Below, piece by piece: positions 1 through 6,343 of a stretch of DNA of 11,682 nt. The notes under the pieces were generated by a model that made no database searches, was not told where the DNA came from, and was given only the letters and a program-made list of their open reading frames with translations. Location: positions 1-11,682 of the forward strand of contig UQTR01000067.1 of NCBI GenBank assembly GCA_900544065.1, in the 5' to 3' direction. Made by a program: the position numbers and the translations under genes. This stretch comes from an uncultured Collinsella sp. (lineage in GTDB: Bacteria; Actinomycetota; Coriobacteriia; Coriobacteriales; Coriobacteriaceae). Each line of letters opens with the position of its first letter. Position 1 is the first letter of the stretch.

Positions 1-26
1 AGCCCGTGGGTTATACCCTAAGAGCA

Positions 27-49
27 AACCACCCTTTTTAAGGGTGGTT
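27..49 (-). terminator. Probable intrinsic terminator of the ABC importer operon
   Basis: A perfect 10-bp inverted repeat, AACCACCCTT (27-36) and AAGGGTGGTT (40-49), with a 3-base loop, lies 8 bases past the stop codon of the ATPase gene. Read on the minus strand the hairpin is followed by TTGCTCTT, a weak T-rich tract. Position and stem strength fit termination of the minus-strand operon. The poor T-run lowers certainty. Confidence 0.7.
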
Positions 50-57
50 CTGATTCG

Positions 58-852
58 TTAGCTTAGTAGCATGCGGTCGTTGGCGAGCTCGCCGCCCGAG
101 ACCTCCTCAAACTTCTGAAGCAGGTCGGCCACGGTGAGCGACTTTTTCTCGTCGCCCGCCACGTCGTAGATCACGTGGCCCTCGTGCATCATGATCAGAC
201 GGTTGCCCAGACGGATGGCGTCGTTCATGTTATGCGTGACCATGAGCGTGGTCAGGCGGTTCTCGTCGACGATCTCCTCGGTCAGGTTGAGCACCTTAGA
301 GGCCGTCTTGGGGTCGAGGGCCGCCGTGTGCTCGTCGAGCAGCAGCAGGCGCGGCTTGGTGAGCGTGGCCATCAGCAGGGTGAGTGCCTGGCGCTGGCCG
401 CCCGAGAGCAGGCCGACCTTGGCGTTGAGACGCGTGTCCAGACCGAGGTCCAGGCGCTTGAGCAGTTCAACGTACTCGTCCTTCTCGGCCTTGGTGACGC
501 CCCATGAAAGGCCGCGACGCTGGCCGCGGCGCTTGGCGAGGGCCAGGTTTTCGGCAATTTGCATGTCGGCAGCGGTGCCGCGCATGGGGTCCTGGAACAC
601 ACGGCCCAGGTACTTGGCGCGCTGTGACTCGCTCAGACGCGAGATGTCGGTGCCATCGAGCTCAATAACACCCGAATCGAGCGGATACACGCCGGCGATC
701 ATATTGAGCAGCGTGGACTTGCCGGCGCCGTTGCCGCCAATCACGGTTACAAAGTCGCCATCGTTGAGGGTGAGGTCGACGCCGGTGAGCGCGCGCTTCT
801 CGGTGACGGTGCCCTTGTTAAAGGTCTTCTTGACGTGCGAGAGCTTAAGCAT
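58..852 (-). CDS. ABC transporter ATP-binding protein (TrpZ/COG1101-like)
   Basis: This is the cytoplasmic ATPase that powers the importer encoded with it. All nucleotide-binding motifs are intact: Walker A GGNGAGKST (residues 39-47), Q-loop Gln87, signature LSGGQ (149-153), Walker B LLLLDE (169-174) and switch His207 in VTHN. The DEHTAALDPKTA stretch after Walker B is characteristic of the COG1101 family, whose genes pair with PF04392 binding proteins. I chose the ATG at 852 (264 residues). The in-frame ATG at 861 touches the AAGGGAG ribosome site with no spacing, whereas 852 leaves 9 bases. The start overlaps the permease gene by 8 bases, which indicates translational coupling. It is the last gene of the operon and is followed by a hairpin at 27-49. 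The family is certain; the transported substrate is not shown by this subunit. Confidence 0.95.
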   Translation of the reverse strand: MLKLSHVKKTFNKGTVTEKRALTGVDLTLNDGDFVTVIGGNGAGKSTLLNMIAGVYPLDSGVIELDGTDISRLSESQRAKYLGRVFQDPMRGTAADMQIAENLALAKRRGQRRGLSWGVTKAEKDEYVELLKRLDLGLDTRLNAKVGLLSGGQRQALTLLMATLTKPRLLLLDEHTAALDPKTASKVLNLTEEIVDENRLTTLMVTHNMNDAIRLGNRLIMMHEGHVIYDVAGDEKKSLTVADLLQKFEEVSGGELANDRMLLS

Positions 853-1768
853 CTGCCTCATCTCCCTTCGTGTAGGAGCTGCGGAGCTTATAGCGCTCCC
901 AAACCACGGGCACGCACAGGGCCACGGCGACGATCACGGCAGAGAGCAGCTTCATGTCGTTGGCGTCCATGCCCAGCTGCAGCACGATGGCGCGGATAAG
1001 GAAGTACACCACGGAGCCAAAGACGGCGGAGGCAAGACGGACGCTAAACTGCGTGAGGCCGCCGGGCAGCAGGCGACCGAGCACCTCGCCGATGACGATG
1101 GCGGCAAGACCGATAACGATGGCGCCGGTGCCCATGCCAATGTCGGCATACTTTTGACTCTGGCAGATAAGCGCACCCGAAAGGCCGATGAGGGCGTTGG
1201 AGAGCACGAGAGCGATCATCTTGGTGGAGTTGGTGTTGACACCCAGGGCGCGGATCATGTACTCGTTGTTGCCGGTGGCACGCAGCGCCGAGCCGATCTC
1301 GGTGCCAAAGAACCAGTACAGGATGGCGACGATGGCCACGGCCAGCACAATGCCTAGGATAATGGCAACAGTGGACTGCGGCAGGCCCGTCATGTTGCTG
1401 ACGGATGAGAAGATGGTGCCCTTGGCAAGGATGGGCGTGTTGGACTTGCCCATGATGCGCAGGTTGATGGACCACAGACTGATCTGCGTAAGGATTCCGG
1501 CGAGGATTGCGGGAATCTCAAAGACGGTGGTCAAGATGCCCGTGACGGCGCCCGCGATGGCGCCGGCGCACATGCCGGCCAGCACGGCGAGCAAGGGGTC
1601 GACGTTATTGTTGACGATGAGCACGGCGCAGACACAGCCGCCGAGGGCAAAGCTGCCGTCGCAGGTCATATCGGGGATGTCGAGCAGGCGGAACGTGATA
1701 AACACGCCAAGCACCATAATGCCCCAGAGGACGCCCTGCGAAACGGCGCCCTGCAATGCAATGAGCAT
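845..1768 (-). CDS. ABC transporter permease (TrpY/COG4120-like)
   Basis: This is the integral membrane subunit of the importer, 307 residues, of the BPD_transp_2 (branched-chain amino acid permease-like) type. Many hydrophobic segments are visible, from residues 10-30 to about 290, with a charged C-terminal tail. The cytoplasmic coupling stretch around GSALRATGNNEYMIRALGV is typical of the family that works with COG1101 ATPases. The ATG at 1768 is preceded by a clear AGGAGG (complement of 1777-1782) at 8-base spacing. It sits between the binding-protein gene, 204 bases upstream, and the ATPase gene, which it overlaps by 8 bases. The long gap to the binding-protein gene carries two hairpins and may lower its expression relative to the binding protein. 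The substrate is inferred only from family resemblance to amino acid (tryptophan) importers. Confidence 0.93.
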   Translation of the reverse strand: MLIALQGAVSQGVLWGIMVLGVFITFRLLDIPDMTCDGSFALGGCVCAVLIVNNNVDPLLAVLAGMCAGAIAGAVTGILTTVFEIPAILAGILTQISLWSINLRIMGKSNTPILAKGTIFSSVSNMTGLPQSTVAIILGIVLAVAIVAILYWFFGTEIGSALRATGNNEYMIRALGVNTNSTKMIALVLSNALIGLSGALICQSQKYADIGMGTGAIVIGLAAIVIGEVLGRLLPGGLTQFSVRLASAVFGSVVYFLIRAIVLQLGMDANDMKLLSAVIVAVALCVPVVWERYKLRSSYTKGDEADA

Positions 1769-1843
1769 GCTTCATACCTCCTAGGATAGGGTGGACACGT
1801 GATTTTCCATAATAGCGATACCAATGCATAAAAGAGCTGCGAA

Positions 1844-1863
1844 CGGATGTTTTGTCTCATCCG
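1844..1863 (-). repeat. Second intercistronic hairpin of the ABC operon
   Basis: The 6-bp inverted repeat CGGATG (1844-1849) and CATCCG (1858-1863) has an 8-base loop. It follows the stronger hairpin at 1873-1901 in transcription order, with 9 bases between them. It may be part of a transcript-processing or stability element between the binding-protein and permease genes. It is short, so chance cannot be excluded. Confidence 0.4.
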
Positions 1864-1872
1864 AAACAAGCA

Positions 1873-1901
1873 GGGCGAACGCCGGTCTTTAGCGTTCGCC
1901 C
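1873..1901 (-). terminator. Hairpin after the binding-protein gene (partial terminator or mRNA-stabilising element)
   Basis: A perfect 10-bp stem, GGGCGAACGC (1873-1882) and GCGTTCGCCC (1892-1901), with a 9-base loop, lies 71 bases past the stop of the binding-protein gene. The minus-strand sequence after it (TGCTTGTTTCGG) has no real T-run, so it probably reads through. Hairpins at this place are common in ABC importer operons, where they protect the upstream message or attenuate downstream genes so that the binding protein is in excess. That role here is an inference. Confidence 0.6.
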
Positions 1902-1972
1902 CAAGGACTCAGATATTGAATAACGCGGCTGTGGCGCGCGTGCGGGCCCTAGACGCGTTACCGCGCATGGCG

Positions 1973-2953
1973 CTACTCGTCCAGAGCGGAAAGGTCGATA
2001 CCCAGGGCCTCGGCCATCTCGTCGTTCTTGACGACGACCAGGTCCTTGCTCGAGAGGTGCACGATAGCCATATCCTCGGGCTTGGCTTCGCCCTTCAGGA
2101 TCTTAACGGCCATCTCGCCCGCAGCGTGGCCCAGATCCTCATAGTTGATGGAGAGGGTGAACAGGCCGCCGGCCATGCACATGCCCTCCTCGCCGGTCAC
2201 GAAGGGGAGCTTGTTCTCCTTGCAGATCTGGCCGACCTGCGAAGCGCCCGCGGCGATGGTGTTGTCGGTGGGGGAGTAGAGCGCGTCGACCTTGCCCACG
2301 GCGGACTCGACGACGGACTGGATCTCGTTGGAGCTCGAGACGGTGAAATCGGTGTACTCCAGGCCCAGCTTGTCGAGCTCCTTCTTGGCGGCCTTGATCT
2401 GAACGTCGGAGTTGGACTCGGCGGTGCAGTAGAGCAGGCCGACCTTTTTAACGTCGGGCAGGACCTTCTGCATCATCTCGAGCTGCTCGGCGACCGGGGT
2501 GAGGTCGGAAGCGCCGGTGACGTTGGTGCCGGGCTTGTCGTTGTCCTGGACCAGGCCGGAGGCGGCGTAGTCGGTGATGGCACAGCCCACGATGGGGATA
2601 TCGGCCGTGGCGCCGGCGGCAGCCTGCGCGGCGGGCGTGGCGATGGCATAAATCAGGTTGACGTTGTCGCCCACAAACTTGTCGGCAATGGACTTACACG
2701 TGGACTGGTCGTTCTGGGCGTTCTTCTGGTCGATCTTGACCTTAAGGCCGCTCTCCTTGATGGCCTTGACAAAGCCGTCGTTGGCGGCATCGAGTGCGGA
2801 GTGCTCGGTGAGTTGCAGAACGCCGATGGTGTAGTCGGAACCAGCGGCAGCAGAGCCGGAACCAGAGTTGCCGCCGCATCCGGCGAGCGGGGCGAGCGCG
2901 AGCAGGCCGGCGGAGACCAGAAGGCTCCTGCGGCTGATGGTGATGTCCTTCAT
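1973..2953 (-). CDS. ABC transporter substrate-binding lipoprotein (PF04392, TrpX-like)
   Basis: This is the extracytoplasmic binding protein of the importer, a two-lobed periplasmic-binding fold of the PF04392/COG2984 family. It opens at YTIGVLQLTEHSALD and later carries NLIYAIATPAAQAA and KKVGLLYC, landmarks of this family. The ATG at 2953 (326 residues) follows GGGGG at a 7-base spacing. A longer frame to 3001 would cover the predicted promoter region. The N-terminus holds ISRRSLLV (residues 6-13), a hydrophobic core, and lipobox LAGC with Cys26 as the lipidation site. The paired arginines match a Tat signal, so export may be through Tat rather than Sec. Streptococcal relatives bind tryptophan and other members are uncharacterised, so an amino acid ligand is a reasonable guess only. 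It is first in the operon and has its own promoter. Confidence 0.93.
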   Translation of the reverse strand: MKDITISRRSLLVSAGLLALAPLAGCGGNSGSGSAAAGSDYTIGVLQLTEHSALDAANDGFVKAIKESGLKVKIDQKNAQNDQSTCKSIADKFVGDNVNLIYAIATPAAQAAAGATADIPIVGCAITDYAASGLVQDNDKPGTNVTGASDLTPVAEQLEMMQKVLPDVKKVGLLYCTAESNSDVQIKAAKKELDKLGLEYTDFTVSSSNEIQSVVESAVGKVDALYSPTDNTIAAGASQVGQICKENKLPFVTGEEGMCMAGGLFTLSINYEDLGHAAGEMAVKILKGEAKPEDMAIVHLSSKDLVVVKNDEMAEALGIDLSALDE

Positions 2954-2985
2954 ATCATTACCCCCAGTATAAAAATGGCTGGAAA

Positions 2986-3011
2986 CACTGCACTGGGACA
3001 AAGTGCAAGTG
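2986..3011 (-). promoter_or_regulatory. Operator-like inverted repeat over the importer start site
   Basis: TGCACT (2989-2994) and AGTGCA (3002-3007) form a perfect inverted repeat around GGGACAA. The outer bases extend it, with one bulge, to CACTGCACT and AGTGCAAGTG. It begins 5 bases downstream of the predicted -10 box, so it would cover the transcription start, a typical repressor position. No family-specific consensus is recognised. As RNA it could also form a small leader hairpin. Confidence 0.5.
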
Positions 3012-3016
3012 GGACT

Positions 3017-3044
3017 ATAGTAGCGCTGATGTCCATTTTTACAA
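3017..3044 (-). promoter_or_regulatory. Promoter of the ABC importer operon
   Basis: On the minus strand, -35 TTGTAA (complement of 3039-3044) and -10 TACTAT (complement of 3017-3022) are 16 bases apart, each matching 4 of 6 consensus bases. The predicted start near 3010 leaves a leader of about 57 bases before the ATG at 2953, too short for a T-box or known riboswitch. Confidence 0.5.
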
Positions 3045-3071
3045 CAGCCTGGCGGGTTTTTTAATACAGAA

Positions 3072-3104
3072 TCGGATGGGCGGTACGGGTAGTCGAATGG
3101 GCGG
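3072..3104 (-). repeat. Tandem 12-base direct repeat upstream of the importer promoter
   Basis: CCGCCCATTCGA (complement of 3093-3104) and CCGCCCATCCGA (complement of 3072-3083) differ at one base and are 21 bases apart, two helical turns. They lie 28 and 49 bases upstream of the predicted -35 box and just past the stop of the WYL regulator gene. The arrangement suits an activator bound on one DNA face, but no regulator is proven. Confidence 0.4.
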
Positions 3105-3113
3105 CGGAGGGTC

Positions 3114-3899
3114 TTATGCGGCGGAGGAGGCGTCGTCCTCGTCCAGGGCGGCGAAGAGCTTCTTGCCGTCGAGGAGACGTGTGGTGACGTTTCTCATTCG
3201 GCCGATCTCTACGGTACGCAACGTGTCATCGGCGCCTCGCGCGTCATAGACTGTTCCCAGCAAATACGAGATGCCGTCTCGTTGCTTGATGGCAAAGGGC
3301 CGGAGTGTCATCCGTGCCACTTCGACCTCTCCGCGTGCCGTGACACTCGAAATATCAAAACTCACCGTGGTTCCGTGGTCGATGGCCTGCTCGATGAGCT
3401 CGCAGGCATCGATGCGCTTGACAGGCGTGTGCGTGGTCTTGGTGGATTTGCCGCCCACGCTTGGAGCGGGCTCGGGTGCATCGAGGTAGCCGCGAACGTC
3501 GGCGCTCGCCATGGCGACCAAGTGCTGCGCCATGCTCTTTCGAATGGCGATGGGCGTGGAGCGGTTGCGCATGACCATACCGTGGAGCCGGATGATCTCT
3601 TCGTCGGTGAGCGGACGGGTCAAGAGCCGATAACCCACGCCGCGCTTGTACTCAATTTCGTATCCGGCATGGCGAAGTGCGGAGATGGCGGTGTAGATGC
3701 TGCGGCGTGCCGCCGAGATGGGCATGCGGGCGGGGTCGTCGGGATGGGCGAGGAGCTCGACCAGCTCGTCGGAAAGCAGTGCCTTGTCCTCGCCGGTGTT
3801 CTCGCTCAAGAGCTGCAGGATGCGTACGGCGCGATAGGCTGCCATCGAGGCGGAGCCCCTGGTCGTGGTCTCGTAGTTTTCAACAACGGCTTCGGTCAT
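3114..3899 (-). CDS. WYL-domain HTH transcriptional regulator
   Basis: This is a cytoplasmic DNA-binding regulator of 261 residues. The N-terminal part (about 20-95) looks like a winged helix: RRSIYTAISALRHAGY (65-80) is the likely recognition helix, followed by the wing YKRGVGYRL. A middle segment (about 96-160) includes a Ser/Thr/Pro-rich linker. The C-terminal part (about 163-242) matches a WYL fold, with RPFAIKQRDGISYLLG (200-215) as the core strand pair; SYL stands in place of WYL. WYL domains sense small ligands or nucleic acids in various bacterial regulators. I chose the ATG at 3899, with AAAGGA 10 bases upstream; a GTG at 3908 has only one base of spacing. No terminator is seen before the importer promoter, so some readthrough into that operon is possible. 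Regulation of the importer is inferred from position only. Confidence 0.85.
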   Translation of the reverse strand: MTEAVVENYETTTRGSASMAAYRAVRILQLLSENTGEDKALLSDELVELLAHPDDPARMPISAARRSIYTAISALRHAGYEIEYKRGVGYRLLTRPLTDEEIIRLHGMVMRNRSTPIAIRKSMAQHLVAMASADVRGYLDAPEPAPSVGGKSTKTTHTPVKRIDACELIEQAIDHGTTVSFDISSVTARGEVEVARMTLRPFAIKQRDGISYLLGTVYDARGADDTLRTVEIGRMRNVTTRLLDGKKLFAALDEDDASSAA

Positions 3900-3934
3900 A
3901 GCGCCCACGTCCTTTCCGTTTTTGGTGATGGCAG

Positions 3935-3982
3935 ATCAGAGCCTAGGGCGCGAAGCCTGGCCAAGGACGCGTGACGCCTTGG
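3935..3982 (-). promoter_or_regulatory. Candidate promoter and inverted repeat of the WYL gene
   Basis: Minus-strand TTGGCC (complement of 3959-3964) and TCTGAT (complement of 3935-3940) are 18 bases apart and each match 4 of 6 promoter bases. The inverted repeat CCAAGG (3961-3966) and CCTTGG (3977-3982), centred on ACGCGT, overlaps the -35 box and could be an autoregulatory operator. Both matches are weak and could be chance. Confidence 0.3.
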
Positions 3983-4016
3983 ACGGTCGATGGTTGCCGG
4001 CAAACGGCGGGTCGAG

Positions 4017-4079
4017 TTTTCAACAACCCTGCCTAACTGACCAAAACCTTGCCAAAAGCTTGACGGATGCTGTTGAAAA
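4017..4079. repeat. Inverted pair of TTTTCAACA elements
   Basis: TTTTCAACA (4017-4025) recurs as its complement TGTTGAAAA (4071-4079), 45 bases away. A further direct copy, TTTTCAACAAC, lies at 3877-3887 inside the start of the WYL gene and matches 4017-4027 exactly. The copy at 4071-4079 also forms the T-run of the asnS terminator, so at least part of its sequence has another explanation. Confidence 0.35.
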
Positions 4080-4107
4080 AGCGCCCCTCGGCTTGCCGAG
4101 AGGCGCT
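4076..4107 (-). terminator. Intrinsic terminator of asnS
   Basis: On the minus strand, AGCGCCTCTCGGC and GCCGAGGGGCGCT pair over 13 bp with one T-G wobble and a two-base AA loop, followed at once by TTTTT. It starts 40 bases past the asnS stop codon. It is a textbook Rho-independent terminator that separates asnS from the WYL gene. Confidence 0.93.
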
Positions 4108-4147
4108 GGCGTGATGCACTGGAACGCGTTTGTTGGCGCTATGGCGA

Positions 4148-5551
4148 TTAGAAGTCGGCGTTACCCACGGTACGAGGGTGCGGCAGGACGTCGCGGATAT
4201 TGCCCACGCCGGTGAGGTACATCACCAAGCGCTCGAAGCCCAGACCGTAGCCGGCGTGCTTGCAGGAACCGTAGCGGCGCAGGTCAAGGTAGTACTTGTA
4301 CTGCTCGGGATTCATACCCAGGTCTTTGATGCGGGCCTCGAGCAGATCCAGGCGCTCCTCGCGCTGGGAGCCGCCGATAATCTCGCCGATACCGGGAACC
4401 AGGCAGTCGGCGGCGGCGACGGTCTTGCCGTCCTCGTTCAGGCGCATGTAGAAGGCCTTGATCTCGGCCGGGTAGTCGGTTACGAAGGTCGGGCGCTTAA
4501 AGTGCTCCTCGGTCAGGAAACGCTCGTGCTCGGTTTGCAGGTCGATGCCCCAGCTCACGGGATAGTCAAACTTGTGACCGGCGGCGACGGCCTGCTCCAG
4601 GATTTCGACGGCCTCGGTGTAGGTAACGCGGGCAAAGTCGGAGTTGGCGACATGGTCCAGGCGCTCGAGCAGACCCTTGTCTACAAACTTGTTGAGCATG
4701 TTGAGCTCGTCGGGGCAGGTGGCCATAACGTCCTTAAGGACGTACTTGAGCATGGCCTCCGCGTTATCCATGTAGTCGTTGAGGTCGGCAAATGCCATCT
4801 CGGGCTCAATCATCCAAAACTCGGCGGCGTGGCGCGTGGTGTTGGAGTTTTCGGCGCGGAAGGTGGGGCCAAAGGTGTACACGTCGCCAAAGGCCATGGC
4901 AAAGTTCTCGGCATTGAGCTGGCCGGACACGGTGAGGCTCGCATGCTTGCCAAAGAAGTCCTGGCTCCAGTCGACCTCGCCGGACTCGGTGAGGGGCGGG
5001 TTTTTGGGGTCGAGCGTGGTCACGCGGAACATCTCGCCGGCGCCCTCGCAGTCACTCGTGGTGATGATGGGGGTGTTGACGTAGACAAAGCCCTGCTCCT
5101 GGAAGAAGCGGTGGATGGCGGCAGCCGCGACAGAGCGGATACGGAACACGGCGCGGAACAGGTTGGTGCGCGGGCGCAGGTGCTGCTGGGTGCGCAGGAA
5201 CTCGACGGTGGCACGCTTCTTCTGCAGCGGGTAATCCGGGGCGCTGACGCCCTCGACCTCGATGGAGGTGGCAGAAAGCTCGAAGGGCTGGGGCGCATCG
5301 GGGGTCAGCTTGACGGTGCCGGTGCAGATGAGTGCGGCTGAGACGTTTTGGTGGGCGATCTCGTCGTAGTTGTCGAGCGCCTCGCGGTTCATGACGACCT
5401 GCAGGTCGCGGAAGCAGCTGCCGTCGTTGAGTGTAACGAAGCCAAAGTTCTTCATGTCGCGGACGGACTTGACCCAGCCGGCAACGGTGACGGTCTGGCC
5501 ACCGAGCGACTCGGCATCGGCATAGAGCTGCGCGATTTTGGTGCGGTTCAC
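4148..5551 (-). CDS. asnS: Asparagine--tRNA ligase
   Basis: This cytoplasmic class IIb aminoacyl-tRNA synthetase charges tRNA-Asn with asparagine using ATP. The N-terminal OB-fold anticodon-binding domain spans about residues 18-105 (VTVAGWVKSVRDMKNFGFV at 21-39). The catalytic domain carries a motif 1 region near 149-164 (GFVYVNTPII), motif 2 FRAENSNTTRHAAEFW (231-246) and motif 3 GLGFERLVMYLTG (436-448). The C-terminus NIRDVLPHPRTVGNADF ends as usual for AsnRS. I chose the GTG at 5551, giving 467 residues, close to the usual length of about 466. GGGAGGA lies just ahead, although the spacing of about 4 bases is short. Upstream in-frame ATGs lack a ribosome site, and a longer frame would run back through the IIA terminator. 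It is flanked by terminators on both sides, so it is monocistronic. Confidence 0.97.
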   Translation of the reverse strand: MNRTKIAQLYADAESLGGQTVTVAGWVKSVRDMKNFGFVTLNDGSCFRDLQVVMNREALDNYDEIAHQNVSAALICTGTVKLTPDAPQPFELSATSIEVEGVSAPDYPLQKKRATVEFLRTQQHLRPRTNLFRAVFRIRSVAAAAIHRFFQEQGFVYVNTPIITTSDCEGAGEMFRVTTLDPKNPPLTESGEVDWSQDFFGKHASLTVSGQLNAENFAMAFGDVYTFGPTFRAENSNTTRHAAEFWMIEPEMAFADLNDYMDNAEAMLKYVLKDVMATCPDELNMLNKFVDKGLLERLDHVANSDFARVTYTEAVEILEQAVAAGHKFDYPVSWGIDLQTEHERFLTEEHFKRPTFVTDYPAEIKAFYMRLNEDGKTVAAADCLVPGIGEIIGGSQREERLDLLEARIKDLGMNPEQYKYYLDLRRYGSCKHAGYGLGFERLVMYLTGVGNIRDVLPHPRTVGNADF

Positions 5552-5597
5552 GTATCCTCCCATAACGGTTGAATGATAGTTATCCATACAGTTCGAT

Positions 5598-5606
5598 ATT
5601 CTAGCA
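5598..5606 (-). promoter_or_regulatory. Extended -10 promoter element of asnS
   Basis: Minus-strand TGCTAGAAT is an extended -10 (TGnTAGAAT, 5 of 6 matches to TATAAT). No good -35 box lies 16-18 bases upstream, which an extended -10 can tolerate. The start would be near 5590, with a leader of about 40 bases. The element lies between the IIA terminator and the asnS start. Confidence 0.5.
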
Positions 5607-5661
5607 GCTCGGCTCATTTGGGCTATACAGATAAGGCATTGGCGGGATGGTTTTTCAAACG

Positions 5662-5695
5662 AAAAGCGCCCGCGGCCAAATGGTCGCGGGCGCTT
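5662..5695 (-). terminator. Intrinsic terminator of the PTS IIA gene
   Basis: On the minus strand, AGCGCCCGCG and CGCGGGCGCT pair perfectly, continued inward past an A/C mismatch by CC-GG around the loop ATTT. The stem is followed by TTTTCGTTT. It begins 38 bases past the IIA stop codon and should isolate asnS from IIA transcription. Confidence 0.92.
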
Positions 5696-5732
5696 GACGA
5701 GGTGCCTTTTGGCTGTGTGGCGCGGGGCCTGG

Positions 5733-6296
5733 CTACTTGGTCTTGGCAACCAGCAGCGGGTCGCCAAGCTTGACGAGCGGGTTGCCGCCGATAAGCGTTC
5801 CAGACTCGCCGACATGGTCGATGCTCTTAAGACGATCGAGCTCGGAGACGATGACGGTCACGATGTCCTCGTGGCCGGCGGCCTTGATGGCCTCGCGATC
5901 GAAGCTGATGAGCGGCTGGCCGGCCTTGACCACATCGCCCATCTCGACAAAGCGGGCAAAACCCTTGCCGTTCATTTCCACGGTGCCCAGGCCAACATGG
6001 ATGAATACGCGCAGACCGTCCTCGGTAATCATGCCGATGGAGTGGTTGGTGACAGTGGTGGCGCCGATGCGGCCGTTGGCGGGCGCATAGATGGTGCCGG
6101 TAATGGGCTCGATGCCATAGCCCTGGCCAAGCATGCCCGAGGCGATCGTCTCGTCGGGAACCTCGTCCAGGCTGACGAGCACGCCGTTGACGGGGGCATA
6201 GATGACGCCTTCGCGGGTGGCGAAGCTTGCTGCGGGCGGAACGGACGCCTCGCCGGTCGAGGTGAAGGTGGACTTAAGCGAATCGAGCAGACCCAT
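5733..6296 (-). CDS. PTS glucose-type EIIA protein
   Basis: This is a cytoplasmic phosphocarrier of the phosphoenolpyruvate-sugar phosphotransferase system. It takes phosphate from HPr and passes it to an EIIB domain. The 187-residue protein is a complete EIIA-Glc (Crr-like) domain: YAPVNGVLVSLDEVPDETIASGMLGQG is split over 33-59, TNHS carries His85, and RVFIHVGLGTVEMNGKGF (96-113) carries His100. His100 corresponds to the phosphorylated active-site histidine and His85 to the supporting one. The ATG at 6296 has GGAGG five bases upstream. No EIIB, EIIC, HPr or EI gene is adjacent, so it is a stand-alone subunit that must serve permeases encoded elsewhere, and it might have a regulatory role as Crr does in enterobacteria. 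It has its own terminator. A GAAACGTTTC palindrome lies 48-57 bases upstream of the start. Confidence 0.95.
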   Translation of the reverse strand: MGLLDSLKSTFTSTGEASVPPAASFATREGVIYAPVNGVLVSLDEVPDETIASGMLGQGYGIEPITGTIYAPANGRIGATTVTNHSIGMITEDGLRVFIHVGLGTVEMNGKGFARFVEMGDVVKAGQPLISFDREAIKAAGHEDIVTVIVSELDRLKSIDHVGESGTLIGGNPLVKLGDPLLVAKTK

Positions 6297-6343
6297 AGTT
6301 GCCTCCAACTTAAATAGGCGCATATCGCGCGTTTGGTTTGCCG

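Noticed and set aside
2954..3016. T-box or riboswitch in the importer leader
   Set aside because: The predicted leader is only about 57 bases. It lacks any T-box sequence or multi-stem structure, although T-boxes control related importers in Firmicutes.
3036..3062. Plus-strand terminator ending in GGCGGGTTTTTT
   Set aside because: No plus-strand gene lies upstream and no convincing stem pairs with GGCGGG. The region is better explained as the minus-strand importer promoter.
1847..3064. A 405-residue plus-strand open frame opposite the binding-protein gene
   Set aside because: It is the antisense shadow of a clear PF04392 protein, rich in Gly, Val, Leu and Asp as expected from reversed GC-rich codons, with no domain or ribosome site.
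4130..5341. A 403-residue plus-strand open frame opposite asnS
   Set aside because: It is an antisense shadow of a conserved synthetase, with no recognisable motif and no ribosome site.
5552..5815. N-terminal extension of asnS to 5815
   Set aside because: The extension runs through the IIA terminator and the end of the IIA gene. It has no ribosome site and would make AsnRS 88 residues too long.
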